NCBI GenBank assembly: GCA_002422545.1
Contig: DIWF01000038.1
Coordinates: 45,235-109,234, forward strand
DNA length: 64,000 nt
Source: Firmicutes bacterium UBA6113
Lineage (GTDB): Bacteria; Bacillota; Clostridia; Tissierellales; Sedimentibacteraceae
Direction of reading: 5' to 3'
Shown: positions 50,003-56,940 of the stretch, piece by piece
Position numbering within the stretch: position 1 is the first letter of the stretch
Layout: each line of letters begins with the position of its first letter
Position numbers and translations under genes: made by a program
Notes under the pieces: model-generated
What the model was told of the DNA's origin: nothing
The model's database searches: none
What the model saw: the letters and a program-made list of their open reading frames with translations, nothing else

Positions 50003-51316
50003 ATGATGAATATATTTGAAATGCAATATGAAAATTCCATCAAAAAAAATGGGCCTCTTGCACAGCGCATGAGGCCTGTAACGCTTGAAACATTTGTGGG
50101 ACAAGAGCACATTGTTGGAGAGGGAAAAATTCTTAACAGAGCTATAAAAGCTGACAAGCTTTCCTCAGCTATATTTTATGGACCTCCGGGAACCGGAAAA
50201 ACAACTTTGGCTAAAATTATTGCTGAAAACACCAATAATAATTTCACCACGCTCAATGCAGTAACAAGCGGAATAAAAGACATAAAGGAAAAAATAAGCT
50301 ATGCTGTTGACCAGTTGTCCTTGTACAACAAGAGGACAATCCTGTTTATCGATGAAATTCATCGTTTCAATAAGTCGCAGCAGGATGCTTTGCTTCCTTA
50401 TGTTGAAAACGGCACTATAATTTTGATTGGTGCCACAACTGAAAATCCTTACTTTGAAGTAAATCCTGCTTTGATATCACGTTCACTTGTGTTTGAGTTC
50501 AAGAAAATTACAGATGATGACATAATTAAAGTTTTAAAAAAAGCTGCAGCAGACAAAGAAAACGGATATGGAGCGAAAAAGATAAAAATTACTGAAGAAG
50601 CATTAAATCATATTGTGAACAACTCAAACGGAGATGCAAGAAAAGCATTAAGCGCCCTTGAACTTGGAGTAGAAACAACTCCCGAGACTGACAGCGAAAT
50701 CGTCATAGATATTTCTGTTGCAGAAGAATGCATACAGCAGAAAAAACTTGAATATGATAAAAACGGAGACAGTCACTACGACACAATTTCAGCATTCATC
50801 AAAAGCATGAGGGGCTCTGACCCTGATGCAGCGGTTTTCTGGCTTGCAAAAATGATAAAATCAGGAGAGGATCCGAAGTTCATAGCAAGACGAATTATAA
50901 TCTGTGCTTCCGAAGATGTTGGAAATGCAGACCCAAGGGCTCTTGAGGTAGCAGTGAACGCTTTTAAGGCTGTGGAAATAATAGGTTTTCCAGAAGGGCG
51001 CATCATTCTTGCTCAGGCCGTCTTATACATTGCTTGTGCCCCTAAAAGCAATGCATCATACGTTGCAATAGACAGAGCCATGGTAGCAGTGGAGAAAAAT
51101 GCCGTTGATGTACCTCTTCATTTGAAAGACAAACATTACAGTGGAGCAGAAAAGCTTGGCAGAGGAATAAGCTACAAATACCCTCATGATTATGAAAAGT
51201 TTTATGTAAAGCAGAATTACCTGCCTGATACAATGAGAAACTCAACTTTTTATCAGCCTAAGGAATCAGGGTATGAAAGCAGAATCAAAAAGTTTTTAGA
51301 ATACCTGAAACAGTAA
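50003..51316 (+). CDS. rarA: Replication-associated recombination protein A (RarA/MgsA)
   Basis: This 437-residue AAA+ ATPase acts at stalled replication forks. It has Walker A GPPGTGKTTLAKI near residue 55, Walker B LFIDEIHRFNKSQQD, and sensor LIGATTENPYFEV. The C-terminal MgsA tetramerisation region contains DPDAAVFWLAKMI and EDVGNADPRAL. Start is ATG at 50003 or 50006 (RBS AAGATTAGGG is weak). Follows rseC by 10 nt. Confidence 0.95.
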   Translation: MMNIFEMQYENSIKKNGPLAQRMRPVTLETFVGQEHIVGEGKILNRAIKADKLSSAIFYGPPGTGKTTLAKIIAENTNNNFTTLNAVTSGIKDIKEKISYAVDQLSLYNKRTILFIDEIHRFNKSQQDALLPYVENGTIILIGATTENPYFEVNPALISRSLVFEFKKITDDDIIKVLKKAAADKENGYGAKKIKITEEALNHIVNNSNGDARKALSALELGVETTPETDSEIVIDISVAEECIQQKKLEYDKNGDSHYDTISAFIKSMRGSDPDAAVFWLAKMIKSGEDPKFIARRIIICASEDVGNADPRALEVAVNAFKAVEIIGFPEGRIILAQAVLYIACAPKSNASYVAIDRAMVAVEKNAVDVPLHLKDKHYSGAEKLGRGISYKYPHDYEKFYVKQNYLPDTMRNSTFYQPKESGYESRIKKFLEYLKQ

Positions 51317-51329
51317 CGGAGGGACTTCT

Positions 51330-51833
51330 ATGAATTACAAATTATTTAATTCCTGTATTACAGATACAGATATAGACGAAATATTAAAAAACAAAATTAA
51401 ATTTGAAGAATACGACAAAAATGACAAATATGACATTACTGTAGATTTTTACAACCAAGACCTGCAGGATGAGGTTTTAAATGACAACGTGTCATTTGAA
51501 ATCAAAAGAAACCATTATTTGTTCATCAAAAAAGTTAGAGACTTGTTTGAACAGAACGACATTAAAATAAACAAGTTTTTTCTCATGGGAACAATTCTGG
51601 AACTGGACAAAGATGAAATACTTATTTCAGTTCTGAAGTCAAACCATGAAAACAAAAGCAACACCATATGGCCATGTAAGGAAATCTTCATTTTTGAAGA
51701 CAGCAAAAACAAGCTTGACGACTTGCTCTTCAACAATCAGATTTCCGAAGAGGACTACGAATCAAACTTGGAATACCTGAAAGACGAACTGAGTATTTAC
51801 GACAACGAAGACGAACACGGATATCTAAATTAA
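51330..51833 (+). CDS. Uncharacterised acidic protein
   Basis: This is a 167-residue, strongly acidic, soluble protein that I do not recognise. Asp/Glu/Asn/Lys dominate; the middle (FFLMGTILELDKDEILISVLK) is beta-like. The C-terminal NNQISEEDYESNLEYLKDE recalls short SHOCT-like helices, without firm support. No Cys cluster, signal peptide or membrane segment. AACGGAGGGACTTCT is a good RBS and rarA ends 13 nt upstream, so it is probably expressed. It forms a pair with the next gene. Confidence 0.75.
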   Translation: MNYKLFNSCITDTDIDEILKNKIKFEEYDKNDKYDITVDFYNQDLQDEVLNDNVSFEIKRNHYLFIKKVRDLFEQNDIKINKFFLMGTILELDKDEILISVLKSNHENKSNTIWPCKEIFIFEDSKNKLDDLLFNNQISEEDYESNLEYLKDELSIYDNEDEHGYLN

Positions 51834-51849
51834 TTGCAGGAGAGAAAAA

Positions 51850-52143
51850 ATGAAAGCATACGATTTAATAAACAAAGTTGAGTTGGAAGTGACCACAAAG
51901 GACCTCATCGACTTGATGAAAGAAGAAAACAGACAGGTAGATTTGATTTTGCACGAAAAGAAAACAGACGAAGACGGCTACCTCACATGGGATGCTGAGC
52001 ACTGGACTACGGTTGATTCAAAAAGATTCATGAGATGTTATTCTCTTGGTGACAGACAGCTGAGAGATTACACTTCTCACAATATTTATGATTTGAAAAA
52101 TGATTTTAAGCCTGAAGAAGCAAAGGAAATTCAAATTAACTGA
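51850..52143 (+). CDS. Uncharacterised small protein
   Basis: This is a 97-residue soluble protein that I do not recognise. It contains DGYLTWDAEHWTTVDSKR and FMRCYSLGDRQLRDYTSH. GCAGGAGAGAAAAA precedes the ATG, and it follows the 51330 gene by 16 nt, so the two are co-expressed. There is no domain to suggest a function. Confidence 0.72.
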   Translation: MKAYDLINKVELEVTTKDLIDLMKEENRQVDLILHEKKTDEDGYLTWDAEHWTTVDSKRFMRCYSLGDRQLRDYTSHNIYDLKNDFKPEEAKEIQIN

Positions 52144-52218
52144 TATTGAAGTTTCTCCTTGTAACCTTATGTGTTGTTTTTAATAATATAATACAGGTAA
52201 TAATAAAGGAGGAACTCT

Positions 52219-52479
52219 ATGGAACTTTATATAATAACCTTTAAACACGGTAATTACGCTGTAGCTGCATACAACAAACTATCAGGCTACGGATTAAGAA
52301 ATATCAGACTTATGCAGACGCCTTTCAGCATCAAAAGCGAGTGCGATTTGTGCATCAAAGCTTTCGGAAAGGAAGCATTAAATGCAGTTCTCAGTGAATG
52401 CAGCGGAAAATATTCCTTAGACAACGTGTACAGCGCTGTCAATAAAAATGGAACCTATGTTTACAAACTGCTTCCATAA
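52219..52479 (+). CDS. DUF3343 family protein (putative Se/S carrier-like)
   Basis: This 86-residue protein begins MELYIITFKHGNYAVAAYN. LMQTPFSIKSECDLCIKAF carries two Cys spaced C-x2-C, typical of DUF3343. The family has been proposed to act as a selenium or sulfur carrier; that is not demonstrated here. AAAGGAGGAACTCT is a strong RBS. A long perfect terminator follows, so it is monocistronic. Confidence 0.85.
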   Translation: MELYIITFKHGNYAVAAYNKLSGYGLRNIRLMQTPFSIKSECDLCIKAFGKEALNAVLSECSGKYSLDNVYSAVNKNGTYVYKLLP

Positions 52480-52486
52480 AAAAGCT

Positions 52487-52530
52487 AAAAAAGTCAACGA
52501 AAACCGTAAGAGGTTTTCGTTGACTTTTTT
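52487..52530 (+). terminator. Strong terminator after DUF3343 gene
   Basis: AAAAAGTCAACGAAAACC and GGTTTTCGTTGACTTTTT pair perfectly over 18 bp. It can work on both strands. Confidence 0.95.
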
Positions 52531-52670
52531 GAAATCCAAATGTAGTGTTGCAGCATTGTAAATTATTTACTGGTAACAAGAGGTAAATAGTGGTATAATT
52601 ATGTTGGAAAATGGTGTCGTTAAAATTAAACTCGAAACTTGCAATTATATTATAGTGACAGGATATTAAT

Positions 52671-54308
52671 ATGAAGGAAACTGTTTGTAAAGAAATATAT
52701 AAAGTTCTAGAAAAGTCAAAGAAAATAGCTGCCGTAAGACCATACAAATCCTATGAAATGAGCATGGAAGCGTACAATAAGTCCAGGGAATTCGGCCTAA
52801 AAACTGAAGAAGGCTTCAGCCTTGTAGCCATGTCCTTTGCCTGCAGGGCAAAATCAGAAATAAGTCAAATGCTGGATTGTTCTCTTAGAGCTTTGGAGAT
52901 TTTCGAGGCTACAAATAATGTGGATGGAAAGATAAAGGCTTTGAACCTTGCAGGCATTGCTTACTTTTACAGCTCAATGTATGAAGAATCACTTAGATAT
53001 TTTTTAGAGGTTTCCGATCTTGCATCTAACCAAGGTGATGAATTCATGCTGAGCTGTGTAATGAACAACATAGGCGAAATATACCGTGAATCTTCATGCT
53101 ATAAGAAGGCTCTTGATTATTTTTTCAAATCTCTAAAACTCTCAGAAAAAAACAAATACCAAATGAATGAAGCATCCATACTGGGAAATATAGGGGAGAT
53201 TTTCTTCAATGAAGGCAGGTATGATGAATCCCTTGATTACTACTCCAGAAGCTATGATATTTTAGTTGAAAAAAATGATTTGTTAACCATGGGCGACATT
53301 GAAAACAGGCTCGGAAAAATATACTTTTCAGTCAAAGACTACATCAAGGCAGAAGAATACTATTTCAGGGCACTTAACAGATTAGAGGAAGTAAACAACA
53401 AGTATTTTACCATTGATGTGCTTATGAACATTGCAGAGCTGCTGTCATGTAAAAAAGACAGAAATGCTTTCATTTATAGCGAAAAGGCCATGTCCTATGC
53501 TGAACAAATAAATGCGAAAAAAAAGATGTGCCACGTATACAAGTATATATCAGAATGTTATGAGAGTGAGGGAGACTATAAATCTTCTCTTGAGTACTAC
53601 AAAAAATTCTACAACATAAATGAAGAAATAACAGCTTCAAATTTGGGGAACAAACTTGAGCTGTTAAATGTAGGATTGAAATACATTAAGGAAAATGAAA
53701 AATACGAGAAGTTAAAAATCAGGCTTGAGGAGGAAATATCTGCTCAAACCAAAGAACTGGAAAGAATAAGAAAGGCAAATGAAATACTTGAGAAAAGAGC
53801 TTATGAAGATGAACTTACTGGAGTACCAAATAGAAGAAGCATAAACTTCTGCCTGAACAACACAATGGAGGAAGCTTTGTTAAATGATGATAACATGGTA
53901 TTGTTCATGATAGATATTGACAATTTTAAAAAATACAATGATTGCTGGGGACATTCAAAAGGGGATTTTTGCTTGAAGAAAGTGGCAAGCTGCATTAAAA
54001 ACATTCAGATGGAAAGAAAAGACACCTTCGGAAGGTATGGAGGCGAAGAATTTGTATACTTTGCAAAGTCCATAACATATGAACAATCGTTGGAACTTGG
54101 AAACTCAATAAGAAATGAAGTTGAAAAACTTGGGCTCAACTATATTGAAGATGGACAAACTAATGCTGTAACTATTAGCTTGGGAGGAATCACAGGTAAG
54201 GCAGCTAGACTAGGAAGTGTTTCAAAAATTATGGCAGCAGCCGACAAAGAGCTTTACAAAGCAAAGGAAGCAGGCAGGAACAAGGCTGTTTTGAGACTTG
54301 TTGACTAA
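52671..54308 (+). CDS. TPR-GGDEF diguanylate cyclase
   Basis: This is a 545-residue cytoplasmic signalling protein. Residues 1 to about 340 hold multiple tetratricopeptide repeats (for example ALNLAGIAYFYSSMYEESLRYF). A coiled coil (about 345-380) links to a C-terminal GGDEF domain with DELTGVPNRRS and the active site GRYGGEEF. An RxxD inhibitory site is not seen before it (the local sequence is ERKDTF). It should make c-di-GMP in response to a partner or ligand bound by the TPRs. No signal peptide or membrane helix. RBS is weak. Terminator and repeat copy C follow. Confidence 0.93.
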   Translation: MKETVCKEIYKVLEKSKKIAAVRPYKSYEMSMEAYNKSREFGLKTEEGFSLVAMSFACRAKSEISQMLDCSLRALEIFEATNNVDGKIKALNLAGIAYFYSSMYEESLRYFLEVSDLASNQGDEFMLSCVMNNIGEIYRESSCYKKALDYFFKSLKLSEKNKYQMNEASILGNIGEIFFNEGRYDESLDYYSRSYDILVEKNDLLTMGDIENRLGKIYFSVKDYIKAEEYYFRALNRLEEVNNKYFTIDVLMNIAELLSCKKDRNAFIYSEKAMSYAEQINAKKKMCHVYKYISECYESEGDYKSSLEYYKKFYNINEEITASNLGNKLELLNVGLKYIKENEKYEKLKIRLEEEISAQTKELERIRKANEILEKRAYEDELTGVPNRRSINFCLNNTMEEALLNDDNMVLFMIDIDNFKKYNDCWGHSKGDFCLKKVASCIKNIQMERKDTFGRYGGEEFVYFAKSITYEQSLELGNSIRNEVEKLGLNYIEDGQTNAVTISLGGITGKAARLGSVSKIMAAADKELYKAKEAGRNKAVLRLVD

Positions 54309-54318
54309 TCAGGCATTT

Positions 54319-54350
54319 AACCGCAATTATATTTAATGTTGCGGTTTTTT
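54319..54350 (+). terminator. Terminator abutting repeat copy C
   Basis: AACCGCAA and TTGCGGTT with T-run; the T-tract joins directly to the TATATA start of the structured repeat at 54351, as at the other two copies. Confidence 0.85.
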
Positions 54351-54505
54351 TATATAATAGGAAAGCTCTCTTTCCTATTATATAAAAAAGAGGAGTGCAT
54401 ATAGGACGTCCTTAACCTTAGGGGGGCGTGGAATCAAAAACTCGTATGCGTTTTAACGCAGTCGGCGGACATAGCTCCATAACGGAGTTGCGGAGCAACT
54501 TTTTT
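54351..54505 (+). repeat. Structured interspersed repeat, family 1, copy C (155 bp)
   Basis: It opens TATATAATAGGAAAG-CTCT-CTTTCCTATTATATA, then GAGGAGTGCA, GGACGTCCTTAACCTTAGGG, AAAACTCGTATGCGTTTTAACGC, CGGCGGACAT, CGGAGTTGCGGAGCAAC and T-run. Block order and orientation match copies A and B. It lies between the GGDEF gene and the iscR promoter. Confidence 0.85.
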
Positions 54506-54557
54506 ATTTGCAAATAAATTTATGAATAATTGTATTCAAAAAAAATTTCAAATAATG

Positions 54558-54603
54558 TTGACAAAATTAGTAGGGTATATTATAATAAGCCATACCCTAC
54601 TAA
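54558..54603 (+). promoter_or_regulatory. iscR promoter embedded in an operator palindrome
   Basis: TTGACA (54558-54563)-N17-TATAAT (54581-54586) is a near-consensus sigma-A promoter. Perfect 12-nt inverted arms, TTAGTAGGGTAT (54567-54578) and ATACCCTACTAA (54592-54603), bracket the -10. A further CCTAC/GTAGG pair follows. Rrf2 regulators bind such palindromes, so autorepression by the product of the next gene is likely. Confidence 0.8.
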
Positions 54604-54634
54604 AAAGGTAGGAATTGTTGAGAGGAGAGCAGAA

Positions 54635-55057
54635 ATGATTTTATCAACAAAGGGCAGATATGGACTTAAAGCAATATTTGAACTTGCGCTGAACTACGGT
54701 TCGGGACCTGTTTCTCTTAAAAGAATATCAGATAAATATGATATATCAGAAAGTTATCTGGAGCAACTTTTCGCTAAATTAAAAAAAGGCGGTTTTATTG
54801 ATACGGTCAGAGGTCCTCAAGGAGGATACATGCTTGCAAAACGACCGGATGAAATAACCGTGGGAATGGTACTTAGAACGTTGGAAGGGGATATCACAAC
54901 TTCCGAGTGCATAAACAAGGAAGTGTGTTCCAGAGAATCAATTTGCGCCACAAGAGTTATATTTGAAAAAATAGAAAACAGTATAAACAATGTAATAGAT
55001 AATATAACTTTAGCTGATATGTATGAGGAACGAAAAACAATATTAACGGAGGAATAA
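54635..55057 (+). CDS. iscR: Rrf2-family iron-sulfur regulator, IscR
   Basis: This 140-residue repressor has an N-terminal winged helix (MILSTKGRYGLKAIFELA...). The cluster-binding cysteines lie near the C-terminus in CINKEVCSRESIC. It heads iscR-iscS-iscU, so it probably senses Fe-S status and controls its own operon through the palindrome at 54567-54603. AGAGGAGAGCAGAA supports the start at 54635; a longer reading from 54530 runs through the promoter. The gene ends 1 nt before iscS. Confidence 0.93.
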   Translation: MILSTKGRYGLKAIFELALNYGSGPVSLKRISDKYDISESYLEQLFAKLKKGGFIDTVRGPQGGYMLAKRPDEITVGMVLRTLEGDITTSECINKEVCSRESICATRVIFEKIENSINNVIDNITLADMYEERKTILTEE

Positions 55058-55058
55058 A

Positions 55059-56252
55059 ATGAGCAAGAAACTTTATCTTGACAATGCTGCAACAACAAGA
55101 GTAAAAAAAGAAGTAATAGAAGAAATGCGTCAATATTTTGATGAATATTACGGCAATCCTTCAAGTTCACTGTACGAGCTTGGAAGAAAGTCTAAAGAAG
55201 CCATAGAAAATGCAAGAAAACAGGTTGCGGACTTCTTAAACGCAGATGAGAAGGAGTTATATTTTACTGCAGGTGGCTCCGAATCAGACAACTGGGCTGT
55301 TAAAGGAGTTGCATTTGCAAACAAGAACAAAGGAAATCATATAATTACTACAAAAATTGAGCATCATGCAATTTTACACACATGTGAATATCTTGAAAAG
55401 TTCGGTTTTGAAACCACTTATCTAGATGTTGATAAATATGGAATGATTGACCTTGAAAAACTCAAAGAAGCCATAAGACCTGAAACAATACTTATATCAA
55501 TAATGTATGCAAACAATGAAATAGGAACAATTCAGCCTATTGAACAAATTGGAGAGATTGCTCAGGAACATGGAATCATATTCCACACTGATGCAGTCCA
55601 GGCTCTTGGCAGCGTTAAAATTGACGTTAAAAAACAACACATAGATCTTTTGTCCATGTCAGCTCATAAAATCGGCGGTCCTAAGGGTGTTGGCGGAATG
55701 TTCATCCGTAAAGGCGTGAAAATCGACAACTTCATCCACGGAGGCGGACAGGAAAGAGGAAGAAGAGCTGGAACCGAAGGAGTTCAAAGCATAGTGGGAT
55801 TTGGCAAGGCTGTCGAAATAGCTGAAAGAGACTTTGACAAACACATTGCAAATCTAACAAAGCTCAGAGACAGACTTATTGATGGAATCAAATTGAATAT
55901 TTCTGAGGTAGTTCTTAACGGCCATCCTACAATGAGACTTCCAAACAATGTAAACTTCTCATACAAGTATGTTGAAGGTGAATCAATACTTCTGCTTCTG
56001 GATATGGAAGGAATTTCTGCTTCAAGCGGTTCTGCGTGTACTTCAGGCTCACTTGATCCTTCACACGTGCTTTTGGCAACAGGGCTAGACCACGGTACAG
56101 CACATGGATCAATCCGTTTCTCCATCAGCGAAGAAATAACTGAAGAAGACATAGATTACACAGTTGAAACAATGAAAAATATAATTTCAAGATTAAGAGC
56201 AATGTCACCTATTAAGAATGACGAAGATTTGAAAAAAGGAAACAGTCTATAA
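55059..56252 (+). CDS. iscS: Cysteine desulfurase IscS/NifS
   Basis: This is a 397-residue PLP enzyme that removes sulfur from cysteine for Fe-S assembly. The PLP lysine is in SMSAHKIGGPKGVG near residue 205. The catalytic Cys loop ASSGSACTSGSLDPSH is near residue 330. HTDAVQALG and the N-terminal LDNAATTRV are conserved. CGGAGGAATAAA is the RBS. Its partner scaffold follows 38 nt later. Confidence 0.96.
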   Translation: MSKKLYLDNAATTRVKKEVIEEMRQYFDEYYGNPSSSLYELGRKSKEAIENARKQVADFLNADEKELYFTAGGSESDNWAVKGVAFANKNKGNHIITTKIEHHAILHTCEYLEKFGFETTYLDVDKYGMIDLEKLKEAIRPETILISIMYANNEIGTIQPIEQIGEIAQEHGIIFHTDAVQALGSVKIDVKKQHIDLLSMSAHKIGGPKGVGGMFIRKGVKIDNFIHGGGQERGRRAGTEGVQSIVGFGKAVEIAERDFDKHIANLTKLRDRLIDGIKLNISEVVLNGHPTMRLPNNVNFSYKYVEGESILLLLDMEGISASSGSACTSGSLDPSHVLLATGLDHGTAHGSIRFSISEEITEEDIDYTVETMKNIISRLRAMSPIKNDEDLKKGNSL

Positions 56253-56290
56253 TAAAAATTCATTAACATATTTAAAAATCGGAGGAAATT

Positions 56291-56719
56291 ATGTATACAG
56301 AAACAGTGATGGACCACTTCAGAAATCCAAGGAATGTAGGTTCAATGGAAAACGCAGACGGAGTAGGCCAGGTTGGAAACCCAAAATGCGGAGATATCAT
56401 GAAAATCTATTTGAAAATAAATGATGATATAATTGAAGATGTGAAGTTTGAAACTTTTGGATGCGGCTCTGCTATTGCTTCTTCAAGCATGGCAACAGAA
56501 CTCATAAAAGGAAAGAGCATTGACGAAGCAGTTGAACTTTCAAACAAGGCGGTTATAGAAGCATTGGGTGGACTTCCACCTGTAAAGGTCCACTGTTCAG
56601 TTTTAGCTGAGCAGGCAGTTAAATCAGCACTTTTTGATTATTCTCAAAAAACAGGCAAGGTTATAAAGGGCTTGGAAGATTACAAGCCTGAAGATGATGA
56701 AGATATCCACTGCCACTAA
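56291..56719 (+). CDS. iscU: Fe-S cluster scaffold protein IscU/NifU
   Basis: This 142-residue scaffold assembles [2Fe-2S]/[4Fe-4S] clusters with IscS. The three ligand Cys are in GNPKCGDIM (near 37), GCGSAIASSSM (near 61) and KVHCSVLAEQAV (near 103). The Asp after the first Cys is present. The C-terminus is His/Glu/Asp-rich. ATCGGAGGAAATT is the RBS. It is the last gene of the isc operon. Confidence 0.95.
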   Translation: MYTETVMDHFRNPRNVGSMENADGVGQVGNPKCGDIMKIYLKINDDIIEDVKFETFGCGSAIASSSMATELIKGKSIDEAVELSNKAVIEALGGLPPVKVHCSVLAEQAVKSALFDYSQKTGKVIKGLEDYKPEDDEDIHCH

Positions 56720-56731
56720 AAATATAATTGT

Positions 56732-56757
56732 AAAAGCGGAGCGTAGCTCCGCTTTTT
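56732..56757 (+). terminator. Terminator of the isc operon
   Basis: AAGCGGAGC-GTA-GCTCCGCTT with flanking A and T runs. Confidence 0.93.
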
Positions 56758-56873
56758 GATTAAAGTATTTCCGGTAGAATTAATTGAAATTTATGATCAA
56801 TAAAAAATATTGAGATATTGTTACTATGTATTGTTGACTTTTGTTTCTAAATGTGAGTAAATTTGAAATATAG

Positions 56874-56903
56874 TTGACAATATGGGAAAGAATACATTAT
56901 AAT
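56874..56903 (+). promoter_or_regulatory. Sigma-A promoter of the alaS operon
   Basis: TTGACA-N18-TATAAT places the start about 30 nt before the alaS ATG. The leader is too short for a T-box and none is visible. Confidence 0.75.
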
Positions 56904-56940
56904 TTCTTAATAAAGAGTACCTATGAGAAATGGAGGAACC

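Noticed and set aside
56760..56940. T-box or other riboswitch before alaS
   Set aside because: No AGGGTGG core, and the predicted leader is about 30 nt.
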